Source: JADGHX01 sp035760965 (lineage in GTDB: Bacteria > Pseudomonadota > Gammaproteobacteria > Steroidobacterales > Steroidobacteraceae). From it: DNA of 17,333 nt. The notes under the pieces are model-generated. The model made no database searches, was not told the DNA's origin, and worked only from the letters and a program-made list of their open reading frames with translations. The DNA lies in NCBI GenBank assembly GCA_035760965.1, contig DASTRY010000063.1, positions 1 through 17,333 of the forward strand. The letters are read 5' to 3'. Position 1 is the first letter of the stretch; every line of letters starts with the position of its first letter. Below are positions 1 through 9,375 of the stretch, piece by piece. The position numbers and the translations under genes are program-made.

Positions 1-1
1 C

Positions 2-565
2 CTGCAGGATTTCAGCGCGAAGCATCCCGGCATCGATCTGCGCTGTCACACCTCCGCATCGCTCGTCGATTTTCTGCACACCGACGTGCAGGCGGCCGTG
101 CGTTTCGGCATCGGCGGCTGGCCGCAGGTGCATTCCGAGAAGATTCTCGACGAGTGGCTCGTTCCCGTGTGCTCGCGAGCCGTGCTGGCGAAGTACGGCT
201 CGATCCGCACGCGCGACGACCTCGAGCGCGTGCCGCTACTGCACGCGAAGACCGAGCCGTGGAAAGTGTGGCCGGACATCACGCTGTCGTCGGACGAATG
301 GGCGCCGCGCGGCGCCTCCTTCGACGATTCCGTGACGGTGATCCGGGCCGCCGAGGCCGGCCACGGATTCGCGCTCGCGCGCTGGAGCCTCGCGGCGCAA
401 GACATCGCGAACGGGCGGCTCGTCATCGCGAGCCCGATCATCATCCCTGCGCCCCGCGCGTACTACTTCGTGTGCCCGCCGGGTTACGTCTCGCTCGACA
501 AGATCTCCGCGTTCCGCGACTGGCTGCTCGACCAGGCGCGGCGCGCGCCGAAGCCCCAAGTCTAG
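2..565 (+). CDS. LysR-family transcriptional regulator, C-terminal effector-binding domain (5' truncated by window edge)
   Basis: The reading frame is open from base 2 to the TAG at 563-565, giving about 187 residues. The N-terminal helix-turn-helix lies outside the window. What remains looks like a type-2 periplasmic-binding-protein fold effector domain of the GcvA/AmpR branch: the stretch VRFGIGGWP followed by a VPVCS segment is typical of GcvA-like regulators, where the domain senses a small ligand and controls a neighbouring gene. An internal ATG at base 86 is only an in-frame Met, not the real start, because homology-like sequence continues upstream of it. The gene converges on the small lipoprotein gene and the two stop codons overlap. 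Family assignment is fairly safe; ligand and target genes cannot be read from this fragment. Confidence 0.85.
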   Translation: MQDFSAKHPGIDLRCHTSASLVDFLHTDVQAAVRFGIGGWPQVHSEKILDEWLVPVCSRAVLAKYGSIRTRDDLERVPLLHAKTEPWKVWPDITLSSDEWAPRGASFDDSVTVIRAAEAGHGFALARWSLAAQDIANGRLVIASPIIIPAPRAYYFVCPPGYVSLDKISAFRDWLLDQARRAPKPQV

Positions 566-780
566 AGACTATCGACGGTCGCCTTCGCCGCGGATTGCGA
601 CAGGCACGTACAGAGCCCCTCCGTCGCGCGCGAGCCATTGTCCGCGCAGTAGAGCACTTCGCCCGGACGACAGGCCGGCACGAGCGCCTTGCGAGCCGCC
701 GGCGTCGATGGGGTGGCGCATGCATACAAGATCTGCGCGGCGGCGACGATCACGGCGAAACGTGCGATGGAGCGCGACAT
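562..780 (-). CDS. Small cysteine-rich putative lipoprotein
   Basis: Predicted protein of 72 residues. A short positively charged N-terminus (MSRSIARF) is followed by a hydrophobic stretch and ILYAC, a plausible lipobox with Cys21 as the lipidation site, although Tyr at -2 is not the usual residue. The mature part has four more cysteines (37, 45, 57, 59), including a CTC motif, which suggests two disulfides or a metal site in the periplasm. A GAGGG Shine-Dalgarno-like sequence (788-792 on the complement) sits 7 nt before the ATG. The gene points at the LysR gene and shares the CTAG at 562-565 with it. I do not recognise the family. It could be a false ORF, but the signal peptide plus spaced cysteines make it more credible than the overlapping alternatives. 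Confidence 0.6.
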   Translation of the reverse strand: MSRSIARFAVIVAAAQILYACATPSTPAARKALVPACRPGEVLYCADNGSRATEGLCTCLSQSAAKATVDSL

Positions 781-880
781 GTGAGTGCCCTCGATTGCAC
801 GCTGAAGCTATCCGAGGGTCATGACGCGACCAAGACTCCAATCCGGAAATGACTGTTCGGGGTCGCAGAACAATCAGCCG

Positions 881-2938
<2,058 letters not shown>

Positions 2939-2973
2939 GGGGGTGCACCGTCTTCGAGTAGAATTCGCCGCTC

Positions 2974-2979
2974 ACTATA
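2974..2979 (-). promoter_or_regulatory. Candidate -10 box (TATAGT) for the DUF255 gene
   Basis: On the complement strand the short divergent gap holds TATAGT, five of six matches to the sigma70 -10 consensus, about 35 nt upstream of the start codon at 2938. No convincing -35 hexamer is found 16-18 nt further upstream. The call therefore rests on the -10 match and its position only. Confidence 0.3.
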
Positions 2980-2989
2980 TCGGTGCCGA

Positions 2990-4186
2990 ATGTTCGACGC
3001 AGTCCCTGTTCTGAAGCTGAAGCGCGGCGAAGATCGCCGCATCCGCGCCGGCCATCCCTGGGTCTTCAGCAACGAGATCGACAACGAGGCGACGCCGCTC
3101 GCGAAGATCACGCCGGGCGCCGCGGTGCGCATTCACTCCGACCGCGATCAATTCCTGGGTCACGCGTACGCCAATCCGCACGCGCTCATCTGCGCGCGCA
3201 TCGTGGGGCGCGATGTCGAGCACGGTCTCGACCGTTCGCTGATCGTGCATCGGCTCAACGTCGCGCTCGCGCTGCGCGAGCGGCTGTCGCGCGAGCCGTA
3301 TTACCGGCTCGTCTTCGGCGAGTCCGACGGCCTGCCGGGCCTCGTGCTCGATCGCTACGGCGATCTCATCGTCGGCCAGATCGCGACGCGCGGCATGGAA
3401 GCCCTGCGCGGCGAGGTCGAAGCCGCGATTCGCAGCGTGCTCTCGCCGGCGGGGCTCTTCTGGAAGAACGACTCGGGCGCGCGCGATCTCGAGCAGCTCC
3501 CCGCGAGCGCCGAGGTCGGCTTCGGCGAAGTCCCCGAGGAAGTTATCGTCGTCGAAGGCAGGCTGCACTTCACGGCGCCGCTGCGGGCCGGGCAGAAAAC
3601 CGGTTGGTTCTACGATCAAACGGTCAACCGCGCCCGCCTCGCGCGCTACCTCTGGGCCGGCGCGCGCGTACTGGACGTATGCAGCTACGTCGGCGCGTGG
3701 GCCACGACCGCGCTCGCGCAGGGCGCGCATTCGGCGACCTGCGTCGATTCCTCGACGGCCGCGCTGAGCTATGCCGAGCGCAACGCCGCCGCCAACGGCG
3801 TGCGGATCACGACCGTCGCGGCGAACGCCTTCGACGCGCTCAAGCAGATGTACGAGGCGGGCGAGCGCTACGACATCGTGATTCTCGATCCGCCCGCGTT
3901 CATCAAGCGCAAGAAGGACATCCCCCAGGGGCAGGCCGCGTATCGCAAGCTGAATCAGCTCGCGCTCGCCTTGATCGAGCGCGATGGGCTGCTCGTCTCG
4001 TGCTCGTGCTCCTATCACCTCTCGCCGGAGGACTTCGCGGCGGCCCTTCAGGCCGCGGCCCGGCACACCGGGCGGTTCGTCCAGATTCTCGAGGCGGCCG
4101 GCCAGTCGCCGGACCACCCGGTGCATCCGGCCATCCCGGAGACCCGTTATTTGAAGGCGTTCTTCTGCCGCGTGACGCGCGAGTAG
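2990..4186 (+). CDS. rlmI: Class I SAM-dependent rRNA cytosine methyltransferase, RlmI-like
   Basis: A 398-residue protein, close to E. coli RlmI (396). RlmI makes 5-methylcytosine in 23S rRNA using S-adenosylmethionine. Residues about 5-75 form the PUA RNA-binding domain (LKRGEDRRIRAGHPWVFSNE region). The linker carries GQKTGWFYDQ (201-210), characteristic of this group. The Rossmann methyltransferase fold follows, with SAM motif I VLDVCSYVGAWA (227-238), DPPAFIK (300-306) and the VSCSCSYHL block (336-344), which supplies the catalytic cysteine. The ATG at 2990 gives the conserved N-terminus; the frame is open further upstream but would run antisense through the DUF255 gene. The target base is inferred from family, and the symbol means RlmI-like. 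It is followed 34 nt later by lgt and may head the same operon. Confidence 0.9.
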   Translation: MFDAVPVLKLKRGEDRRIRAGHPWVFSNEIDNEATPLAKITPGAAVRIHSDRDQFLGHAYANPHALICARIVGRDVEHGLDRSLIVHRLNVALALRERLSREPYYRLVFGESDGLPGLVLDRYGDLIVGQIATRGMEALRGEVEAAIRSVLSPAGLFWKNDSGARDLEQLPASAEVGFGEVPEEVIVVEGRLHFTAPLRAGQKTGWFYDQTVNRARLARYLWAGARVLDVCSYVGAWATTALAQGAHSATCVDSSTAALSYAERNAAANGVRITTVAANAFDALKQMYEAGERYDIVILDPPAFIKRKKDIPQGQAAYRKLNQLALALIERDGLLVSCSCSYHLSPEDFAAALQAAARHTGRFVQILEAAGQSPDHPVHPAIPETRYLKAFFCRVTRE

Positions 4187-4220
4187 CGAATCGCGCGGGC
4201 TCCGCTACACTTCGCTCTCC

Positions 4221-5051
4221 ATGCTCCAGTACCCCGGCTTCAATCCGATTGCCTTCGAGATCGGCCCGTTCTCCGTGTTCGGCCACGAGCTCGGCCCGCT
4301 GAAGGTGCACTGGTACGGCATCATGTACCTCATCGGGTTCGCTATCGCGTGGTTCCTCGCGCGCTTGCGCGCCCGCCAGCCGGGCAGCACCTGGAAGGCC
4401 AACGACGTCGACGATCTGGTCTTCTACGCCATGCTGGGCGTGATCCTCGGCGGGCGGATCGGTTACGTGCTGTTCTACGGGCTCTCGTTCTGGGCCAAGG
4501 ATCCGTGGTATCCGCTCAAGATCGCCGAGGGCGGCATGTCGTTTCACGGCGGACTGCTGGGCGTGATCGTCGCGCTCGTCGTCTACGCGCTGCGCCACAA
4601 GCGCGCCGTCGGTGACGTCTTCGACTTCACCGTGCCGTTGCCGGGGCTGGGCCTCTTCTTCGGGCGCATCGGCAACTTCATCAACGGCGAGCTGTGGGGC
4701 AAGGTCACGACCGTGCCCTGGGGCTTTTACGTGAACGGCGAGGTGCGGCACGCGTCGCAGCTCTACGAAGCCTTCTTCGAGGGGCTGGTGCTGTTCGCCA
4801 TCGTGTGGTGGTTCACCTCGAAGCCGCGGCCGCGCTTGGCGCCGTCGGGGCTGTTTCTCGTGATCTACGGCACCGTGCGGTTCTGCATCGAGTTCGTGCG
4901 CGTGCCGGACGCTCAGCTGCAATACCTTGCCGGCGACTGGTTCACGATGGGCCAGGCCCTCTCGCTGCCGATGATTGCCGTCGGCATCGGGCTCCTCATC
5001 TACGCGTACCGACGCCGCGTGCCCTCCGGTAACCTCGCCGTCGCGCAATGA
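4221..5051 (+). CDS. lgt: Prolipoprotein diacylglyceryl transferase
   Basis: A 276-residue inner-membrane enzyme that moves diacylglyceryl from phosphatidylglycerol onto the lipobox cysteine of prolipoproteins, the first step of lipoprotein maturation. Conserved marks are HWYG at 30-33, SFHGGLLG around 107-114 and the Lgt signature GRIGNFINGE at 148-157. Several hydrophobic segments match the seven-helix topology. The start ATG precedes the family-typical YPGFNPIAFEIGP N-terminus. The last codons overlap thyA by 4 nt (ATGA at 5048-5051), so the two are translationally coupled, as lgt and thyA commonly are in gammaproteobacteria. Its products would process the two lipoproteins predicted in this window. 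Confidence 0.97.
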   Translation: MLQYPGFNPIAFEIGPFSVFGHELGPLKVHWYGIMYLIGFAIAWFLARLRARQPGSTWKANDVDDLVFYAMLGVILGGRIGYVLFYGLSFWAKDPWYPLKIAEGGMSFHGGLLGVIVALVVYALRHKRAVGDVFDFTVPLPGLGLFFGRIGNFINGELWGKVTTVPWGFYVNGEVRHASQLYEAFFEGLVLFAIVWWFTSKPRPRLAPSGLFLVIYGTVRFCIEFVRVPDAQLQYLAGDWFTMGQALSLPMIAVGIGLLIYAYRRRVPSGNLAVAQ

Positions 5052-5842
5052 AGGCGTATCTGGATCTGATGCGTCAGGTGCGCACGACCGGTGCGCGCAA
5101 GTCCGATCGCACCGGCACCGGTACGCTGTCGCTCTTCGGCTGCCAGATGCGGTTCGATCTCGCGGCGGGCTTCCCGCTCGTCACGACGAAGAAGATTCAC
5201 GTGCGCTCGGTCATCTGCGAGCTGCTCTGGTTCTTGCGCGGCGAGACCAACGTACGCTGGCTGCGCGAGCAGGGCGTCACCATCTGGGACGAGTGGGCCG
5301 ATGCGAACGGCGAGCTCGGGCCCGTGTACGGCAAGCAGTGGCGCGCGTGGCTCGCGCCGGACGGGCGCTCCATCGATCAGATCCAGGAGGCCGTGCACTT
5401 GCTGCGCACGAATCCGGATTCCCGGCGCATCCTCGTGAGCGCCTGGAACGTGGGCGAGCTCGATCGGATGGCGCTCATGCCGTGCCACGCGTTCTTCCAG
5501 TTCTACGTGGCGGAGGGCCGGCTCTCGTGCCAGCTCTATCAGCGCAGCGCCGATATCTTCCTCGGCGTGCCGTTCAACATCGCAAGCTACGCGTTGCTCA
5601 CGCACATGATGGCGCAGCAGTGCGACCTCGAGGTCGGCGAATTCATCTGGACCGGCGGCGACTGCCACCTCTATCTCAACCATCTGGCGCAGGCGGACGA
5701 GCAGCTCGCGCGCACGCCTTATCCGCTGCCGCGGCTCGTGCTCGAGCGGCGGCCACCGAGCATTTTCGAATACCAGTACGAGGACTTCGAGATCGTGAAT
5801 TATCAGTTCCATCCGGCCATCAAGGCGCCGGTCGCGGTGTAA
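5048..5842 (+). CDS. thyA: Thymidylate synthase
   Basis: A 264-residue protein, exactly the length of E. coli ThyA. It methylates dUMP to dTMP using methylenetetrahydrofolate, which is released as dihydrofolate. The catalytic cysteine is C146 in MPCHAFFQFYV. Other family blocks are SDRTGTGTLS near residue 20, FPLVTTKK, LWFLRGETN, and QRSADIFLGVPFNIASYALL for phosphate and nucleotide binding. It starts inside the last codons of lgt. The SET gene follows after a 4-nt gap. FolA, which regenerates the folate cofactor consumed here, lies three genes downstream in the same run. Assignment is essentially certain. Confidence 0.99.
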   Translation: MKAYLDLMRQVRTTGARKSDRTGTGTLSLFGCQMRFDLAAGFPLVTTKKIHVRSVICELLWFLRGETNVRWLREQGVTIWDEWADANGELGPVYGKQWRAWLAPDGRSIDQIQEAVHLLRTNPDSRRILVSAWNVGELDRMALMPCHAFFQFYVAEGRLSCQLYQRSADIFLGVPFNIASYALLTHMMAQQCDLEVGEFIWTGGDCHLYLNHLAQADEQLARTPYPLPRLVLERRPPSIFEYQYEDFEIVNYQFHPAIKAPVAV

Positions 5843-5846
5843 CTCC

Positions 5847-6446
5847 ATGCCGAGAAAGACGTCCACCTCCTCGGCGGGTCAGAAGCCGGATCCGAACGAA
5901 TACAACCCGTATTACGAGGTGCGCAAATCCGGCGTGCACGGCTACGGCGGCTTCGCCAAGCGCGACCTGAAGAAAGGCACGCGCATCACCGAGTATCTCG
6001 GCGACCGCATCAGCCACAAGGAAGCCGACCGGCGCTACGAGGACCACGACGAGAACGACAATCACACGTTCCTGTTCATCGTCGACAAGCGCACCGTGAT
6101 CGATGCCGGCGTCGGCGGCAACAACGCGCGCTTCATCAACCACCAGTGCGACCCGAACTGCGAGTCGACCATCGAGAAGGGCCGCGTCTGGATCGAGACG
6201 ATCCGCGACGTGAAGAAGGGTGAAGAGCTCGGCTACGACTACCAGATCGGCCGCGAGAAGGACGATCCGGAGAACGTCGACGAGATATACGCTTGCCGCT
6301 GCGGCTCGCCGAAGTGTCGCGGCACGATGCTCTGGCCGCCCACGCGCGAGCAGTTCCTGAAGAGCCTCGCGAGAAAGCGCAAAAAGAAGAAGAAAAAATC
6401 CGCCCAAAAGGGTGGCCGGCGCAAGAGGTCCGCGAAGAAGAAATGA
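5847..6446 (+). CDS. SET-domain protein-lysine methyltransferase with strongly basic C-terminal tail
   Basis: A 199-residue protein. The SET domain runs from about residue 22 to 135: the SAM-binding GVHGYGGFAKRDLKKGT block (29-45), the pseudoknot motif NNARFINHQCDPNC (92-105) and GYDY (129-132). A post-SET CRCGSPKC (150-157) follows; C150, C152 and C157 with C101 can form the structural zinc site known from eukaryotic SET enzymes. All expected catalytic elements are therefore present and the enzyme should methylate lysine in a protein using SAM. Residues 175-199 are 17/25 Lys or Arg, like a histone H1 tail, and could bind nucleic acid or be an automethylation target; this is inference. It starts 4 nt after thyA and overlaps kup by 4 nt (ATGA at 6443). 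The substrate is unknown. Confidence 0.92.
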   Translation: MPRKTSTSSAGQKPDPNEYNPYYEVRKSGVHGYGGFAKRDLKKGTRITEYLGDRISHKEADRRYEDHDENDNHTFLFIVDKRTVIDAGVGGNNARFINHQCDPNCESTIEKGRVWIETIRDVKKGEELGYDYQIGREKDDPENVDEIYACRCGSPKCRGTMLWPPTREQFLKSLARKRKKKKKKSAQKGGRRKRSAKKK

Positions 6447-8302
6447 GCGCTGCGCGGCGCGTGAGCGTCGCCGGGGTCGTCGGTGCGACGGGCATCGTCT
6501 ACGGCGACATCGGCACGAGCCCGCTCTACGCGCTGGAACAATCGCTGAAAGCGACCGGCACGCCGGACCACGCGGCCGTGCTCGGCGTGCTGTCGCTCAT
6601 CTTCTGGGCGCTCGCGATCTCGGTCACCCTCAAGTACATGGTGATCATGATGCGCGCGGACAACGAGGGCGAGGGCGGCATCCTCGCGCTGCTCGCGCTC
6701 GCCCAGCGCCGCCTGCGTGACGGCGGCCCCGCACCGCAGCTGCTCATCGGGTGCGCGCTCGCGGGCACCGCGCTCTTCTTCTGCGACGCGCTGATCACGC
6801 CGGCGATCTCCGTGCTGAGCGCGGTCGAAGGCCTCGAGATCGTCGCGCCGCATCTCGACCACGCGATCGTTCCGCTCACGCTCGCCATTCTGGCGGTGCT
6901 GTTCCTCGTGCAGCGGCGGGGCGTCGCGGAGATCGGCAAGCTGTTCGGGCCGATCATGGTGCTGTGGTTCTTGGCGCTCGGTGCGTCCGGTCTGTCCTGG
7001 ATTCTGCGCGAGCCGGAAGTGCTCGCCGCGTTGAATCCGGCGTACGGCGTGGAGTTGCTGACGCATCGACCGGGCGTCGCGCTGGCCATCATCGGTGCAG
7101 TCTTCCTCGCTCTCACCGGCGGCGAGGCGCTCTACGCCGATATGGGGCACTTCGGCAAGTCTCCGGTCCGCATCGCGTGGTTCGCTTTGGTGTGGCCGGC
7201 GCTGCTGCTCAACTACTACGGACAGGGGGCGCTGCATCTCGCGGTGGGCGGCGAAATCGCGCATCCGTTGTATGCGATGTTTCCCCAGGGCTTGCGAGTA
7301 CCCATGATCGTGCTCGCGACGGCGGCGACGGTCACCGCCTCGCAGGCCGTGCTCTCGGGCGCGTTCTCGATGGCGCGTCAGGCGGTGCAGCTCGACATGC
7401 TGCCGCGGCTGCGAGTGATGCAGACATCTGCGCACGAGCAGGGTCAGATCTACGTGCCGGCCGTGAACTTCCTCATCTTCGTCGCGGTGGTCGGATTCGT
7501 GGTGGGCTTCGGCTCTTCCGCGGCGCTGTCGAGCGCCTACGGTGCGGCAGTCATCGGCACCATGGTCATCAGCTCGGTGCTCGGCGCGTACGTCGCGCTC
7601 ACTCAATGGAGCTGGCCGCGAGCGCTCGTCATCACGCTCTTCGCGCTGATACTCGCGATGGACCTGACGTTCCTCGCGGGCAACCTCACGAAGATCGCTG
7701 CCGGCGGCTGGATACCGATCGCGCTCGCGGCGGTGCTGTTCGCGCTCTTCTGGACCTGGCGCGATGGGCGCACGGAGCTGAAGGCGGCGCTGAGTGAGCT
7801 CGCCGTGCCGCTCACGAAGCTAGACACGCTGCTCGAGGGCGTTCGGCGCGTGCCGGGGACAGGCGTATTTCTTGCGAGCGATCCGGATGTCGTGCCATCC
7901 GCGATCATTCGCAACCTCGAGCACAATCACGTGATCCACGAACGCGTGATCATCCTGAACATGAACTTCGTGCGCACGCCGCGTCGCGACCCGACGCACC
8001 GGGTCACCATCGAGCAGATCCTTCCGGAGGTCTACAAGGTGAGCGCGCACTTCGGCTTCATGGAAACACCGGATATCGGCGAGGCGCTGCGCGCGGCGCG
8101 AGCGCGCGGTCTGCGCGTGTTCGCCGAGGACTGCTCGTTCTTCCTCGGTCAGCACGTCGTGCTGCCGCGTCCGCTTCCGGGCTGGCGTGGCGTGCGGCGC
8201 CGCTTGTTCGCGCGCATGCAGAGACGCAGCGCGCAGGCGGCGGAGTTCTTCCGCATGCCGGGTCGCGGAGTCGTCATCCTGACGACGGTGGTCGAGCTGT
8301 GA
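6443..8302 (+). CDS. kup: KUP-family potassium uptake protein
   Basis: A 619-residue polytopic inner-membrane transporter, normal for Kup, which imports potassium probably by proton symport. The family signature GIVYGDIGTSPLYAL is at 17-31. Later recognisable blocks are MMRADNEGEGGILALLAL, FFCDALITPAISVLSAVEG, GGEALYADMGHFG and LNYYGQGA. The first two thirds are hydrophobic, with about 12 membrane helices, and the rest is the cytoplasmic C-terminal domain. The frame is open further upstream, but the ATG at 6443 overlaps the SET stop codon and gives the expected short N-terminus, so I choose it. The end overlaps folA by 4 nt (GTGA at 8299). No regulatory sequence of its own is visible; it is probably expressed from the lgt/thyA transcript. 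Confidence 0.97.
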   Translation: MSAARRVSVAGVVGATGIVYGDIGTSPLYALEQSLKATGTPDHAAVLGVLSLIFWALAISVTLKYMVIMMRADNEGEGGILALLALAQRRLRDGGPAPQLLIGCALAGTALFFCDALITPAISVLSAVEGLEIVAPHLDHAIVPLTLAILAVLFLVQRRGVAEIGKLFGPIMVLWFLALGASGLSWILREPEVLAALNPAYGVELLTHRPGVALAIIGAVFLALTGGEALYADMGHFGKSPVRIAWFALVWPALLLNYYGQGALHLAVGGEIAHPLYAMFPQGLRVPMIVLATAATVTASQAVLSGAFSMARQAVQLDMLPRLRVMQTSAHEQGQIYVPAVNFLIFVAVVGFVVGFGSSAALSSAYGAAVIGTMVISSVLGAYVALTQWSWPRALVITLFALILAMDLTFLAGNLTKIAAGGWIPIALAAVLFALFWTWRDGRTELKAALSELAVPLTKLDTLLEGVRRVPGTGVFLASDPDVVPSAIIRNLEHNHVIHERVIILNMNFVRTPRRDPTHRVTIEQILPEVYKVSAHFGFMETPDIGEALRAARARGLRVFAEDCSFFLGQHVVLPRPLPGWRGVRRRLFARMQRRSAQAAEFFRMPGRGVVILTTVVEL

Positions 8303-8790
8303 CGCCGCTGATCTCGCACGTGGTCGCGATGGCGCGTGACGGCGTGATCGGACGCGACAACACCATGCCATGGCACTTGCCGGACGACCTGAAGCATTTC
8401 AAGGCGGTGACCATGGGCAAGCCCATGCTCATGGGGCGCAAGACCTTCGAATCCATCGGCAAACCCCTGCCGGGCCGCACGACGCTCGTGCTGACGCGCG
8501 ATCCTGCATGGCATGCACAGGGTGTCGTCGTCGTGCGCTCGCTCGATGAGGCGTTGCAGCGCGTCGCCGATGCGCCCGAGCTGTGCGTCGTCGGAGGTGC
8601 GGAGATCTTCTCGCTCACGTTGCCCATCACGCAGCGAATTCATCTCACACGAATTCACGCGAATATTCCGGGCGATACGGTGTATCCGACGCTTGACATC
8701 TCGCAGTGGCGTGAGGCGGAGCGTATCGAGCATCCGGCTGATGCGCGGCACGCCTACGCGATGACGTTCTCGACTCTGGAGCGTCGGTAG
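8299..8790 (+). CDS. folA: Dihydrofolate reductase
   Basis: A 163-residue protein, typical for chromosomal FolA. It reduces dihydrofolate to tetrahydrofolate with NADPH, closing the cycle opened by ThyA, and is the trimethoprim target. Conserved features are the Met20-loop region DGVIGRDNTMPWHLP (14-28) with the acidic D30, equivalent to E. coli D27, then MGRKTFESIGKPLPGR for NADPH phosphate binding and CVVGGAEIF. The start is GTG at 8299, overlapping the kup stop. The next ATG (8329) would delete the first beta strand, so GTG is the better start. It is the last gene of the run, with about 200 nt before the next gene. Confidence 0.97.
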   Translation: MTPLISHVVAMARDGVIGRDNTMPWHLPDDLKHFKAVTMGKPMLMGRKTFESIGKPLPGRTTLVLTRDPAWHAQGVVVVRSLDEALQRVADAPELCVVGGAEIFSLTLPITQRIHLTRIHANIPGDTVYPTLDISQWREAERIEHPADARHAYAMTFSTLERR

Positions 8791-8796
8791 ACCCGC

Positions 8797-8821
8797 ACGC
8801 AGTTCCCGCTGCGTCACGCAG
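8797..8821 (+). other. Alternative hairpins just after folA
   Basis: ACGCAG (8797-8802) pairs with CTGCGT (8809-8814). CTGCG (8809-8813) can instead pair with CGCAG (8817-8821). The two stems are mutually exclusive. No U-tract follows, so this is at best a weak or Rho-assisted 3' end for the folA transcript. Confidence 0.3.
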
Positions 8822-8870
8822 CAGCGATTTCGATACGCATCATTCACTGCGAAAAACACTAGCGTTTGCA

Positions 8871-8887
8871 GCACGCGAGTGGCGTGC
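8871..8887. promoter_or_regulatory. Perfect 6-bp inverted repeat near a TATAAA box
   Basis: GCACGC (8871-8876) and GCGTGC (8882-8887) form a perfect inverted repeat with a 5-nt spacer, seven bases upstream of TATAAA (8895-8900). TATAAA is a good -10 candidate for the coiled-coil gene, but no matching -35 exists at normal spacing; the nearest TTGCAG is 23 nt away. The repeat could be an operator or chance in GC-rich DNA. Confidence 0.25.
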
Positions 8888-8990
8888 GCGCTCGTATAAA
8901 CGTACGAAACACGAGCGTGAAAAAGGCGACTACACTTCGCGCATCGACTCGAGGATCGGCTCGCAGGATTCGAGCCAAGGAGGTGTGAAG

Positions 8991-9365
8991 ATGGCCAGGC
9001 AACTCGCCGCTCGGGCGGCTTTCATCGAAGAGGTAGAACCGATGCACACGGAAGAGCGTGTCGCGAAGCTCGAATCTGACGTGGAGCACATCCGCTCCGA
9101 CGTCTCCGAAATCAAGCAGGAATTACGCGATCAGCGCGTCGAGATCGCGACTCAAGGCAAGGAACTGCGCGCAGAGATCACTGGCGTGCGGGCGGAGATG
9201 GCGGCGCTGGGCAAGGAACTGCGCGCTGAGATCGCCGCGCTCGCCATGGCGTTCGAGAAGTTCAAGGGCTCGCAGCGCGTGCTGTTGGCCATCATCATCG
9301 TGCTGCAACTCGTTGCCACGGGTGGCGTGGCCGGCGCGGTCGCGCGCGCATTCAATCTGCTTTGA
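8991..9365 (+). CDS. Small coiled-coil protein with one C-terminal membrane helix
   Basis: A 124-residue hypothetical protein. The start is set by an excellent Shine-Dalgarno, AAGGAGGTG at 8977-8985, 7 nt (counted from AAGGAGG) before the ATG at 8991. An upstream in-frame GTG at 8985 overlaps that ribosome site, and an internal ATG at 9042 with a weaker GAGG is also possible. Residues about 20-95 are charged and heptad-like (ERVAKLESDVEHIRSDVSEI), predicting a long coiled coil. The block GKELRAEI occurs twice, at residues 56 and 74, an 18-residue period. Residues about 99-122 form one hydrophobic helix. It is probably a tail-anchored inner-membrane protein that oligomerises. Function not recognised. 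It converges on kmo with a 10-nt gap. Confidence 0.8.
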   Translation: MARQLAARAAFIEEVEPMHTEERVAKLESDVEHIRSDVSEIKQELRDQRVEIATQGKELRAEITGVRAEMAALGKELRAEIAALAMAFEKFKGSQRVLLAIIIVLQLVATGGVAGAVARAFNLL

Positions 9366-9375
9366 GCCCCAATCG

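Noticed and set aside
2975..4126. 383-codon minus-strand ORF opposite the RlmI-like gene
   Set aside because: Shadow of a gene with all methyltransferase motifs; no domain of its own.
4205..4215. CTACACTTCGC before lgt, also found upstream of the coiled-coil gene near 8930-8940
   Set aside because: It looks like a TACACT -10 box in both places, but neither has a -35 at proper spacing, and before lgt it would leave almost no leader. Two copies of a short motif can be chance.
6381..6399. Possible slippery A-run for programmed frameshifting in the SET gene
   Set aside because: The longest run is six A after a G and does not make a full X-XXY-YYZ heptamer in frame. The in-frame product is already sensible.
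6239..7606. 455-codon minus-strand ORF opposite the SET and kup genes
   Set aside because: Very rich in Arg, Asp, Glu and His with no domain, exactly opposite well-identified genes. This is a typical GC-rich antisense shadow.
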